Of a stretch of DNA of 64,000 nt, positions 31,038-43,020 are shown in pieces. The translations under genes were made by a program, and so were the position numbers. Each line of letters starts with the position of its first letter. The first letter of the stretch is position 1. Source of the DNA: Rostrohypoxylon terebratum (Eukaryota; Ascomycota; Sordariomycetes; Xylariales; Hypoxylaceae); contig MU385917.1 in the NCBI GenBank assembly GCA_022497145.1, positions 1-64,000 on the forward strand, given 5' to 3'. The notes below the pieces were generated by a model. It searched no databases. It worked only from the letters and a program-made list of their open reading frames with translations, and had not been told where the DNA came from.

Positions 31038-34000
31038 TCAGACACTGCAACTAACAGAATCGTCCCGCAATGCGTCAAGTAGAACCCGCGCTGTTTCGTT
31101 ATCTCCGCCGTCTCCGTGTGTGCCATTTTCTTGTCCCTGTGTCGTAGCATTCGTAGCGTCCTTCATCTCTTCGTCGCTCCAGGCCCTCTCAATCCAATCG
31201 TCCTCGACTAGCCCTTGGTCTGTCTCCGCGTTCAAGCCATAGGCGGCTAGGACTTCGCTCGCTAAGTGATCTATATTTAATGGATTGGTGAAAATGTTGG
31301 ACATGTCTATATCGTCGGTATTGAACGTCTGGTTGGTATCGGTATTGATGTTCGAATTGTCGAAATTAGGTTGAGACTCGGAGTTATTATTGGCATTGCC
31401 GTCGGCCGAATTTGGGGAGTTAGAATCCTCGTCTGAAGAAAGCGAGTGCACCGTACCCGGTATTATGTTTACGTTCTGGTTCGGTACGAAATAAGTTGGT
31501 TGTTGGTTCTGCGTCGCTGCCGGGGGCGCAGCAGTAGTTCGTTTCCCGTTGGTAACCAGGGCCCTAATCGAGCTGAAGTCTGCTGCAAATAAACCCCGCA
31601 GGCTCGCTGGGAAGTCCGATTCTTCCACCAAGCGGCCCTTACTAAAACATAAATCCATCGTCATCGCAAGACGTAGATAGTATCCTGGCTGAGAAGCTAA
31701 TATGTCAGTCCAATCCGATATGGAAGGCTGTTTACCATCGTGGTTGAAACTAGAGAGCCCTAGCCCGGCGTTTGAAGGCGTATCTAGTTGGGCTATGTTG
31801 ATTATGTGACGGATAGTTTCGCTGATGTAATCAACGCCATCGTATTGCGGTTGATAAGTCTTCATAGCTTCGATGAGAATGTTAAGACGGTGCTGCTTCG
31901 CCGCCATATTTGGGTCTGAACTTGGTGAGTTGTTCTTGGTTTTATTCAGCGACGACAGTTTGACATCGATGATGTGCAAAACCAGAGGTAGAGCTGTGCA
32001 CGCGACACTAAACCGAGTTAGACAAGCCACAACGGCGATTATAATGTCAGACTGAGACTTACGCGCTGATAGGGAGAAATCGGGCAAGCCGTAGCTGGAT
32101 AAGTTCTTTGAGGCATTCCGTCACACTGCATGCCGCGTCTTGAAGCTCATGCCTGTTTTCGTAGATTTTCGAGAACTCCCGAAGATTGCTACTCAAATTT
32201 GGTGAAGTACAAGCTACAGCCAACTGTAGAACCTCATGATGGCAAAGGGCTGCTCGAGCCGAGCTGTGATTGCATGAGCGAATACTTCATTGCTGGGTCG
32301 ATTTTCGGGGGAGAACTTACTGGTAGTGCATGTACATCAAATTGGTATACAGGATCACAGAATCATGCTGGTACTGTTTGCCATTGGTACTCGTCATCCT
32401 CGGTATGCTCCCGCCTCCAAACATCGGGAATCGAAGCGTTGCACCCTTGTACCATCGTCTCAATGCCGCCTTACACTCATTCAACGATGCTGTCCCTTCT
32501 GAGCCTAGTTGTCTATCCCACCCAGGAACATCATCGAGTGGGAATACCAAAGTTATGAGATCGGTCAAGACCGAAGAGAGTTCTCCGAGCTGAACGAATA
32601 TCTCTATGAGACACCTCTTCGTTTCCGAATTATACACCTTGGACCGGTCAACCTCGTCGGCTAGGTCTGCGTAGCCCAAGCCGGTGTTAGCGTCGAGATC
32701 GAAATGCGCCCGAGATATCTGCAGGCTCCGCCGCACCCCTAGAGCTAAAATGCGATCGCGAATAAGGCAGCACCACCATAACCTCTTCAGAATGTTTTGC
32801 TTCTTGTGTTGCAATGGGTCAGTTATCGCGGAATATGTTGGTTTAACCGCGTAGAGGTGAGCATCGGAACTCTTCGCGTTTTGTATTGCAATTCCAAGCC
32901 ACGTGCTGTTGAGCTTCTTGGCGGCGAGGGACCAATTCGTAGCCCAAAACGAAAGAAGGAGAGCAGTTTGCGCCAGGCTAACCAAAGATGTTTCGGTGTC
33001 AAAGTCGAAAAGAAGCTAGCGCCTAGTGAGCAATGAATGGCGGCCGAGGCTATGAGAATCAAGATCTTACCTTTGTGCGTCTGTAGAAAGTCGCCCTTGC
33101 GACACGAATACTAGGAAATCCTAGTGCCTTTATGCTACTTTTTGAGACGAACTGTAATATTTCTTAGTCTTGGTCTTCGTGGTGATGTTGCGCGACTTAC
33201 ATTGCAAGATGAGAATAAAAGAGCTTGAAAGAAGACGAGTGAGGCCTTTTCAGTCGGTTCCGTAAAAGATTGATTGCAATACATGTCCCAAAAATCTCCT
33301 TCATTAATGACGGGCATAATTGGATGAATATGTAGGAAATATTGTTGCACGAACTCGTCCAGAATAGCTCTTGTCGGAACTCGAAGGCAGCCTTGTGATT
33401 CTAGATAATTGACATCTTGAGGCATAATGTTATGAAGATTGCTAATGTTGATGAATGGATAATATGAGTACGTGACATCGGCATTGACTGCAATACGTTG
33501 GTCTCCAACCCAAAGGGGAATCTCCGGGGTCATGAAGGAATTGAAAGTATTTAATGGTAAAGTCGAAGTTTCTAACAGTAAATTAGCTAGAGCCGACGCA
33601 CCACTGTAAGATGACCTACCTTGGATTGAAGGGATGGGGCTCGTGATTCTGTTGGCACATTGTTCGTTCAGTAAGTTTGGCATATTCTGTTGTGATGCTC
33701 CGGGGCCATTCCATTTTTCAGTTTCAACGCCTGGACTTGTCTGATGCTCGGTGTGGCCTATTGGATTGGATATGTCTCGCATTGGAGTACTACTTTCCCC
33801 ATCTGCTCCCAGCGAAGGAGGTTGTCCATTGATTCGTGAATTTACGACATCTTCTGACGTTCGTCCATGGACACATTCCTCTGTCGAATAGGGTGGATAT
33901 GAAATTTGTGCATTGTCGTTTTCGCCGCGCTGGCCTCTTCTACTAAATAGCATGAGCAGAGTTGGGGAATAAGAGAAAGCCAAGGACTCACAACCTAGAC

Positions 34001-34206
34001 GCTCGTCCAGTCACAACGCAGGTTTCATTGTCGAGATAGCAATTCATACATGGTCTACCACGTTGAGAGACGTCGCATCTCACTTTGCGACTCCTACACG
34101 ATAGACAAGCTTTCGGGGCTCTCTTGCGCATCTTGCCCGAAGACTTCGGCTTAGGTTCGACGGCCTCGACACTGTTGGATGCCATTGCGACTGGTATGTA
34201 ATCCAT
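31038..34206 (-). CDS. Zn2Cys6 transcription factor with fungal-trans domain
   Basis: Six exons (33992-34206, 33201-33942, 33071-33151, 32321-33015, 32063-32263, 31038-32007) give 967 residues. The zinc cluster is CX2CX6CX8CX2CX6C at C34, C37, C44, C53, C56 and C63, preceded by a basic stretch (KMRKRAPKA). The middle (about residues 230-640) is a fungal-specific transcription factor domain: FVQQYFLHIHPIMPVI, FPSIRVARATFYRRTKLLF, LKRLWWCCLIRDRILALGVR. The tail is rich in Asn, Asp and Ser and may be the activation region. A stop-free 48-nt segment in exon 2 (33572-33619) has full splice signals and may be an optional intron. The MFS transporter gene lies upstream in the same orientation, a common regulator/transporter pairing. 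The regulated pathway is unknown. Confidence 0.93.
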
Positions 34207-34377
34207 GATTATCGCCGACAGATTTCAGTACGAGATAAGAGAGCGAGGTAAAAGTAAAAGGGAAAAGACCCGCCCCCAGGAACTGAATTGGAGAAGTTCG
34301 TGGGGTTGTGGGGTATACTCCATTGTCCTTGAACAGAAAGACCTCTAGGTGCTCTTGGCAATCTCCATGTCCGTTGT

Positions 34378-34442
34378 GGGAGACTGGGAGACTGGGACTC
34401 TGGGGGACTCTGGGGGACTAGGAGACGGAGACTAGGAGACTA
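34378..34442. repeat. GGGAGACT/GGGACTCT minisatellite
   Basis: Purine-rich units GGGAGACT, GGGACTCT and GGAGACGGAGACTA are repeated over about 65 bp, roughly 180 bp upstream of the regulator start. Probably simple slippage repeats. Confidence 0.6.
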
Positions 34443-34612
34443 CCTATGAACTTCGGCCAATGTGGTATAGCTAAATGGATAGGTAGCTAGTAATGTCACT
34501 CAACACCAAGTAAGGACGACTCACGAGCCTTTAGAAATTAGTAATATTTAGTAGCATGGTGTGGGGATGCAGGGACTAGTGTAGAATGCGGCATCGGAGT
34601 TGATACCATCGT

Positions 34613-34684
34613 GGATCTCAGACTGTCAGGATCTCAGACTGTCAGGATGTCAGGGGATGTCAGGATGTCAGGATGTCAGGATAG
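34613..34684. repeat. GGATGTCA / GGATCTCAGACTGTCA tandem repeat
   Basis: Two copies of a 16-bp unit GGATCTCAGACTGTCA are followed by four to five copies of GGATGTCA, the latter apparently derived from the former. Confidence 0.65.
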
Positions 34685-35914
34685 GGATAGAATCAGATAG
34701 GATTGACATTGACATTGACAGATCCATGCTATTTCCATGAACGGAGTCGTCGGAAATGAAGAGGCCAATGGTAGCGTAAAGAAAGCATTTGTAAGCCCGC
34801 CATCTCGCCATTGATCGAGTCCCATGATAAAAGACGAAGAAGTTGGCCACTTAGCTGACGACAAAGAACTTCCAATTGATCAAATCAAGAAAAAATCCGA
34901 GGCTCCGAAGCTGATTGTGCTTGTCATGCTGGTTCTTTTTCCGGTGGTTGCCGCCTAGTGCCCTAGCTGGCTAGTAGCCTAGTAGCCTACTATGGATAGC
35001 AGCAGCCTAGTAGTAGAGGCACCAAAGTTCAAACATCCATGCGAAGCGGACTTAATTATTCTCTCATACACCGTGCTTGATGCTCCGTACCTGGTGGCTG
35101 GAGTAAGGGCTCGAAGCTGGATACATGTATGTTGGGTATGTAGGGGTGGTTGGAATTTGCCGCGGCAGAAAGTCTAGAAGCCGGTAAAAAGCTCGGTAAT
35201 AAATCGTCCGCCGTTAAACTCGTCAAAGCTCGTTAAAGAATCCTTGACCCAGGGCTATTATGTAGGATATTCAATAACACACCTCTTCATCCTAATGATA
35301 TCCATATTCGATGGGCTAATTATAGGATGATTTGTTCTTGGCTTTCACCTCTTTTATCTTATACATAGTAGAGGAACGAAAGAAAACTGTGTACCAAGAA
35401 GAACTAAGAAGTAAGGGACTTTATCAAAGTTGGAGAAGCTTTGGAACCTAAAAAACTGGAAAATGCTGAAATTTCCCCACACCAAAGCACCAAAGCTTAA
35501 AATTTTACATAAGATCTTACATAAGACCTTACATAATGATGTTTAAACCACGGAGAAACAGTTAAGTAATCAATGATTACCTCAGCTGAGCTTGATCAGT
35601 CAGTTCTGAGTCAGCAGGTTAGACTTAAAAAAGCGTCACGTTACGGAGTAATACCGTCTTCAATCTTCTCTTCAACATTGAATCTTCTCAACAGGCCGTC
35701 CCTCCTATATCGTGAAGCTTCTCAAAGCAACGTGGATTGACTCTACAGGTTCATGTTGGCCTATTTTTATGAACATTATCTCAACCAAGGCGACGATACA
35801 ACTTCATCACTTAAAGATCAACCCCGAGTCCTAGACCTCAACAACAGTTTAAACGGTCCACGAATTCATATTGCGTTTTAACCAAGAATCTAACTATTAA
35901 TAATGTCATATAAA

Positions 35915-37610
35915 CTACTCCATCAATCTAATAAACAGGTATCTATATTGTCTAACAGTTTTTGCGCGGCCATTCTGGTCGCCCTGGCCCAATCTATAGA
36001 TTTCATCAACGCCGGCACCTTTAATCACGATGTTCTCCATCCTCATGCGTCGATGATGAGTCTTTGGCGTCCTTCGGAACCTTAACAAAATACAGTAAAG
36101 ACCCGTAACAGCGACTAGAATCGATAATCCAAAATATGGCAACCCTATCCAACCGCCTCTAAGTTTCATCCCGATCGCGAAGAGTGTGGCGAGAAAGGGC
36201 TGGGCGTACACGCTACCAACGACCTCTACCATGCCCACAAGACTAAAGAGCCGGGAGCGGTGTTCTGGATCGACGTACAGGCTCATCAGACTTCTTGTCA
36301 GGCTGTTGAAACCAGCTGCCACGGCCATCAAAAGGAGGCCGATAATAAATATAACGAGGTTCGGGGAAAGACCAAGTATCAATATTCCAATGGTCAGAAT
36401 TCCAAATGACCACTTCGCAAGGGAAAGATCGCGATGATGCTCGTCGGGAGCTCGGATCATTGTGTGTGTTGTATCTCTCATGATATATTGCGTGATCCAG
36501 GGCAGTATAAGAAGTGCTTGAATGATTTGAGCGATGCCATAGGATGATTGGATGTAGCCTGTTTGCGACATCTCAATGCCGTACCGCTTCGAGACGAACT
36601 GGGCCATAAAGCCTAAGGTCGAGTACAGGACTGGGGACGAGCCTAGGCAAGTTAAAAGGAGAAGGATAAGAGACGTCGATCTAAGGATTGACAATGACTC
36701 CTTGAACCGAGCGATGGTATGAGCCACACGTGATTTGAAACTCGTGGCTTCTCCATCTTGTCCTAGAATGTCCTCTTCCTGATGCTTCTGGTGCTTCAAA
36801 GTTTCCGGGATGAAGAGGAAGGCGACGGAAGCTGTTAGCAAAATGGCGATCGCACACCATAACGGTGGCCACGGACCCAACCTTGCCATCATGAAAGATG
36901 AGATGGCGGGAGAAATAAGATTCCCGGCCAAACTTGCTACGTGGAGACGCATAAATGCGATGGCTCTCTCTTCCTCTTTTATCGAGTCGGTAATCATACT
37001 CAATACAATCCCGACGAGAACGGCGTTGCCACCTCCAATCGCGTAACCCGTAGACCCTAGCCAGACCAATTCGACCGGGAATGCGGTATGGAAGTACAGT
37101 ACCGTCATGCCCCAGAGAATAGCTATAATCATCCCCAGCAGGGACAGGACGAATACAGGTTTTCGCCCGATTCTACTGTTATCAGCTCACTTGCTCGATT
37201 TGGTAAGCATCTTAGGACTAGGTAAGGGGGACACGGACCTGTCAGCTGCGAGACCCCATGGAAATGCTGCTAAAAACCCAACAGCGGAATCGAAACTGCT
37301 CGAAAGAGCCATGATGAACGCAACCTTGCTCTGGATAGAGTCATCCTTGCATTGTTTCTCGTCAATTGGGCTCCCCGCCCCCTGGACGCCATGATACTGC
37401 CTGCAGACTACATCCTCCACAATTCGCGTGACAGGGATGTTGATAAACCCAGACGCCGACGAGGCAAGAAGCGCAGTTGCACAGAGGAGATTAACAATGG
37501 TCCAACCATTATGTACTTTATGGTGGCCGACGAGGTTGGTTATCAGATAACAGGGGGGACGATTCCGTAAACTCGCCCGAGTCACGATGATGCTGTACGC
37601 CACTACTCAT
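35915..37610 (-). CDS. Major facilitator superfamily transporter
   Basis: Exon 3 is 35915-37172 and exon 2 ends at 37239. Together they encode the 12-helix body, starting NGWTIVNLLCATALLASSAS and including the signature PWGLAADRIGRKPVFVLSLL after helix 2. It resembles the fungal proton-coupled drug/metabolite exporters. No ATG exists in this frame upstream of the helices, so a 5' exon is needed. The ATG at 37610 with an intron 37516-37585 (GTGACT donor, CTGATAAC branch, AAG acceptor) gives 519 residues in frame. However, the sequence inside that intron reads ESSPLLSDNQ in the ATG frame, a motif very typical of such transporters' N-termini, so a one-base frameshift is the alternative. The intron at 37173-37238 has a weak GTCCGT donor. 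The substrate is unknown. Confidence 0.85.
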
Positions 37611-40600
37611 CGCTATCTTGGTTCAAATGTTTTATATATGTAAAGTTGTTGATGCCATGCCACTCTCCCTTGGTATGAGAAAGGGAAGAAGACGTGTTGA
37701 AGAGAAGAAGAGTGAGATAAGAAAGATGATAAATCTAGGAGCCTTAGAAATGCCCAACGTCTCAAGCCGAGATCTTGTGGGTACTCCGATATCCAAAAGA
37801 GGAAGTATGCCGAGCTTCGCAATGTTGTGTTTGTGGGGCGATATCTTCCATCGGTAGCAAATCAGAATGCGTCAATCCAGCCCTTCATTTCCAAATTTAG
37901 ATCATCTGTCTTACAGGGATGAGTAGCTTCGGATCTCTTCGCCTCACGATATTATTACGATGCTCTGTACATCACATACGCCTGGAAGCAAGATTATACT
38001 CTATCTTATCAACTTCGAAAATCCCAATAAGAAGAAATACGTTCCTTCAATATAATGAGGCGAATTCAATACAGCTGTAGACACATGCAAATAAATTTCT
38101 GGCGAACCGGACATCACCGACTCTCTCACCAAAACTTGCTAAATTCACAAGGCGGGTGAAAGCGAGAACAAAATATCAGAAGCTAATTCGAAATATACTT
38201 TCGCATGTGCTTCTTCCCCTAGATCCTTCTCATATTTCACATAACTCTATATTTAATATAGTCACAAGCCTTGGAAGTCGTGCAATGCTTTCCTTAACCC
38301 CTAATAAAACAGTGACATCAAAGGGCTTATAAGTGAGTGCAAACCTCGAAGGGCCACCTGAGGTATCTTCTCAGCTGGATATTCAGTGGGCTAATTATTA
38401 TGGATTTGTTCGCCAGAGGGCAGCTAAGAATACAGTGCGTCACAGAGGTAGAGTCGAGACCACTTTGCATCCGACCCACTGGTAGCGATGTTGTGCCGGT
38501 AGACTTAATATTGATATTTATTTCACCTGATTGAGCGTTTTGTAGGTGGTGACTGCAGTGAAAATCTTCTCTAGGCTAACGAAAACGAAAGGGGCATCTT
38601 AGGTTAACTTCTCAGGGATCTCATACATACACGAATCCCTATTACAGCATGTTGACAACAACATCTTTCAAGTAAAAGTTGAAACCCAACAAGAAAGGTA
38701 AATGGGATCATCTCATATAACATGAGATCTATAAAATCTCCTCATACATGGGTTTCCATGCCACAGCACTATATCATCCTTCTTGAACATCAAGGCTACC
38801 TAGGTACCTATCGTACCTGCGTTCGTATCTGCAGATTCAACAACATTAAGCAGTATTCAAGAACGGCCTTCTACCAAATTCTAGTACTCCATATGCGCGT
38901 TAAGTGGTTTCATACTTGATGATCATCGCCGTGACTTCTAACTTGGGTGCATAACGTAGGTAGGTAAGTCATGGTGTTTACGAAGTTGCCCTACTTAATA
39001 TAATATCTACCTGTATCTCTCCAGCTTCTTCCCAGTTGATCCCAACATTTCTATCCTCAGTTTTTTGTAGCTCCTAGTACACAGACAGTCAGCTTCTTTT
39101 TAGATCATTTGAGCCGATAGACGAGCATCACAACGAAGAAAATTCTCTCACTAGCATTCTTAGGCAGCTATCACTTGGATATAACTTTATTGAAGCACCT
39201 CATAGGTACCTAATTTGTGCTCATATATATTGGTCCATAGTCTCCTCCCCTTTTACCTATTCTTTTGTGGCGAACCCTAACTGCTCTGTTCAACCAAACG
39301 CCACACGGTCGCTACACAACCCTTGTACAACTCCTGCGTCGAAATCAACCCGAGCTACTTTCGTTAATTACTGCGAACCTACCTATATATCGAGTTTGAT
39401 TTCCCATCATATTTGATGACAAGGTTTCAATGGATGCAGTGAATCTACTCAGAACTTCCTTAGTAAGTCAATATCTACCTCCATGTGTACCTATATGAGC
39501 CTACATGTGCCAAGAATACCAATACATATTCCCATGATACTACTCGCGAATCATATTACCTCGTATCTGCCGAAGTCCCTATTAGGCTTGCAAATGCTGG
39601 GAAATAAGACGGGCGGGCTTGAAAATAAGTAATGTATGGTGGATAAGAGCGTGATAATCGAGAACCGGATGCGATGGTTGAATGTATCCTAGCAGCCCTG
39701 AATAGCACACCGAATTTCTGCGATGTGAAATCCTTGAGGGAATGGATCACTTTGCGATCATGTACCTCAATTGAGGAATCCGGTGAATGTATCAGCAGGA
39801 TTCTGTCCAATTAGGGTATCCCTAGCTAGGTAGAATATGATGTGTCTGGAGTTATAGCCTACGTAGCCTCGCATTTAGATCCTTCACCCGCAAAACGATC
39901 TAGGCGGGAACCAAGCCGCGCGTTCTAGAATCAGTATGCGGTCGTCTTCGCTCAGCGGTTACATAACGGACGTACGATCTGTGGGGAGAATGAGGGGATT
40001 GTTCGAAAAGGGGGTTTATAGGACCTGCACGCGACCAACTTTATCCAATTCACATTCCCCTATACAAACAACACCACGCGTTATTCTGTATCCGCTTACG
40101 TCAGCACTAGTACAACGTTGAACGGGAGCGACCGTACAAGATGGATATGGATCAGATCGTTTTAACTAGAGTTATGGTCAGCCAATATCCAAGATAGAGC
40201 TCCGAACGACCCTTGTCAAGCAAGGTCATTGTCCCAGTCCCCCCGTTGGATAATTGATTTGATCGATGGTAGTAGCCCTGACCGCCCCTAACCCCAGCTT
40301 AAAGTGGGGATGTCTCCCTACCATCGTTGACTTGAGACAATAAGTAAGATCGATCCCTGGTTAACTACAAAGTGGAGTGAGGGAAATTCATACCAGAGAC
40401 ACCATCCATCAGTCGGCAAGGCCTAGGATTGGCCTCAACTTCGGCATGCCGTTTCCTAATCTCGCATGGCTGCACACCCCCATCCTACCAAAAAGGTCTG
40501 CATACCTACATGAAAATTCCACACCGGCCCGAGAAATATGTTGGATGGTTGTCCTCACCGGTGAGGTGCTCTACGAAGCCTCATCCTTCAACGAATCTAT

Positions 40601-42207
40601 CCAGGTAAAGCATGCGAATACGATGGATCCCAACCCACCACAGCTTCCATCTTCACAGAAGCCACTCTGTACAGATTCATACATCGGCTCTGCTACTTAT
40701 CAGAGACGAATCTCGGTACGATACCACCGGCACCATGGAAGTATTCCGAAATCTCGGAGTGTGGGACCAAAAAAAGCAATACCGTTGAACATCATTCGCG
40801 GGCTGGAAGCCTAACGTCGCCACGCTGATAGCCTGGCGATATTTCGATCCAAATCTTGTACCAGAATCAAGAAATGGCCAAATAAGAATCGTTAGTATCT
40901 CGATTTATATGGAAGTGTGGCATCAAGGTCAACTGACCCCAACGGTTAGCCAGGTACTTGGGCAGCGATCGAGATAAACTGTTACATATCACATTATACC
41001 CTGTCCTATCAGGACAATTCACGCTCTTGATAGGTACCTAGGTAGGTACCTATTGTTGACCGTCTCACTAAATTATATCTCCACCGGTTTACATCCATGA
41101 TAATCGCTTCGTAAACGAGTTAATGCTTCCTATACCGAGAAGTTCCCAAGCTACATATCCTATAGGCTCCAATATTGTTTTTGCTTCTTCACATGTGCTG
41201 TGGTCATGGATTTTGGAGCTCCCCACCTTCAACGCAGGAGGCACAGGAGGCACTAGGGTACTTTACTGGGTGGATTTATATTAACAGGGCCTGTCATCTG
41301 CAGCCTGGTTGTAGGTACATACCTACTTAATCAGATCTCACAAAGGAGAAGATAAAACTGATATAAGGCCCTTGTAGACCGCGTCGACTTGTCACCGCTA
41401 GTATATGTAGTGAAATACCATGTATAAATAGCGTACCATGATCCAATAAGATTGCTTCAGCGCAAGGGACTCGATTCCGATGAAAATAACACGCGGTGCG
41501 GTATCTACGTAGGTGTTGTGCATTACTATCTACCTTACGTCGACACGAACTGGTTCGAATCCCGAGCAGCCACAGCCCCAGCAAATAAGCATATAGAAAC
41601 GACCCCCAAACCCGGAAAGATGGATATGTTGTATATGTCAGATGATGCGATGGCGCTGTGGGTTTAGCCATAAGGAGTTCATTACAGGACTGCGGCTGCC
41701 AGGATTACGGGGCTTCTCATCCTAGTCGCGGCAGTATTGGGAATTCCACATCAGAGAATCTGGCGTTCACATCTGGCGTATCTCGATATTGCAATCCTCC
41801 ATGTGCAAGGATGAAGATGTAGCCATACCTTATAGCCCTGCAGCGTGTCTCAGCCAAGCTGAAGAGCGTTAATACGGTACTTTCACCTTTTGGGGTCAAC
41901 CATCCGGGGCATGGTGCGGTCTCTCCCGCCCGGAGGAGAACGCATGGGGGCCGTTCGCTGTTGATTGCTTGGAGGAATACTTACTACAAATGTATAGGTA
42001 CCTGACTGGCAGCCAGTGATAGGTAAATTTATGGGGTTATATATCGGTCTTTGCCTGCCTAACTATGTTTCCCGCGCAGATATAATGAACTAAATGCTCC
42101 CCGTGTCATGTCATGTTGTGTAACTGTTTCCCATCTGACCAGACACTTCTAGCGAGAAGTGTTCAACGGTATTAGCAGCGCTCTGCTTAATACAGTTCAC
42201 CGTCAAC
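37611..42207. other. Gene-poor region
   Basis: About 4.6 kb without a supported gene. Reading frames over 60 codons here lack motifs and often lack ATG starts. The DNA is AT-rich with repeated TACCTAGGTA-type palindromes (38800-38815, 41030-41055). Confidence 0.4.
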
Positions 42208-43020
42208 ATGGCCATCACGGAGAAGCCCCCGTCTCATCTCTCAGCGACGTATAACAACGTCAAGAGTGAGTCGTATAGTCGACAGCCACAATGGCTCCAG
42301 GTTATGACGAACCAAACCCATAGAGCGAGTCATTACTTGAGGCCGCCCTCTTTTTCAAGACCGATTCTAGAAGAAATCATAAATCACGACACCTTAGTCG
42401 ACCTGTTCGCATCTCAGCTATCCGCGGGTATCCAAGAACGGTATCGCGACAAAATATCAGTAACGCTACCCCTACCGAGAAACGGAGCGCGTCTCGAGAT
42501 ACTTCCCCAGAACGTACTCAACCGAATCTGTAGTTACATACCATACGAGCACCTGCTCTGGCTATATCAAGAAAACCGCGCTCTCCATAAAAAGATCGAC
42601 CCGTACCTCGCGCCCTACGAAACCCGCGCCTCCTTCGTTCTCCGCGCCGAGCGCGACTTCTACCAGCACTACAGCGCAAAGCCACCAAACCTAGGTTGCT
42701 ACGATTGCACGCGGGTGCTCCCCGCCGCCTTTTTCGCCAGCAACCAGCCTCTGCAAGCACTGCTTCGGGCCACCCCCTTAGACGAGGAGACGGTTGTAAA
42801 CCTACGACGGTTCTGTATATACTGCGGTATCCAGTCGGGCTGCCACAGCCCAGGGGACGAGCTGAATACACGCACGGGTGGGCGTTTTTGGATTTGCGAG
42901 TGTTTGTACATACTCGACGACGCGACGCCCGGTTGCAAAGACTGCAAGGCTCGGTGTCCTCTCGTGCCACGGGGGCGAGTCAAGCTGGCAGCGTCGTTCA
43001 GGTCAAGAGATGGGGCATAA
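42208..43020 (+). CDS. F-box protein with C-terminal Cys clusters
   Basis: A single exon of 270 residues starts with ATG in good context (CAACATGG). An F-box spans about residues 94-132 (RLEILPQNVLNRICSYIPYE, then LLWLYQENRALHKKI). After it come Cys pairs typical of a common fungal F-box layout: C164/C167 (CYDC), C203/C206 (CIYC), C212, C230/C232 and C243/C246/C250 (CKDCKARC). The Cys clusters probably bind zinc; F-box proteins recruit substrates to SCF ubiquitin ligases. The target is unknown. The coding region is clearly more GC-rich than its surroundings and is an island in a gene-poor tract. Confidence 0.82.
   Translation: MAITEKPPSHLSATYNNVKSESYSRQPQWLQVMTNQTHRASHYLRPPSFSRPILEEIINHDTLVDLFASQLSAGIQERYRDKISVTLPLPRNGARLEILPQNVLNRICSYIPYEHLLWLYQENRALHKKIDPYLAPYETRASFVLRAERDFYQHYSAKPPNLGCYDCTRVLPAAFFASNQPLQALLRATPLDEETVVNLRRFCIYCGIQSGCHSPGDELNTRTGGRFWICECLYILDDATPGCKDCKARCPLVPRGRVKLAASFRSRDGA

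Larger units (their letters stand above)
34207..35914. other. Intergenic region upstream of the regulator, with minisatellites
   Basis: No supported gene. It holds two short tandem repeats (34378-34442 and 34613-34684), CTAG-rich stretches near 34961-34992, and a triplicated ACATAAGATCTT-like motif near 35509-35537. The right part is AT-rich 3' flank of the MFS gene. Confidence 0.4.

Noticed and set aside
41540..41580. tRNA T-loop-like G GTTCGAATCC on the plus strand
   Set aside because: The flanking five bases do not form a T stem, and no D arm or acceptor exists.
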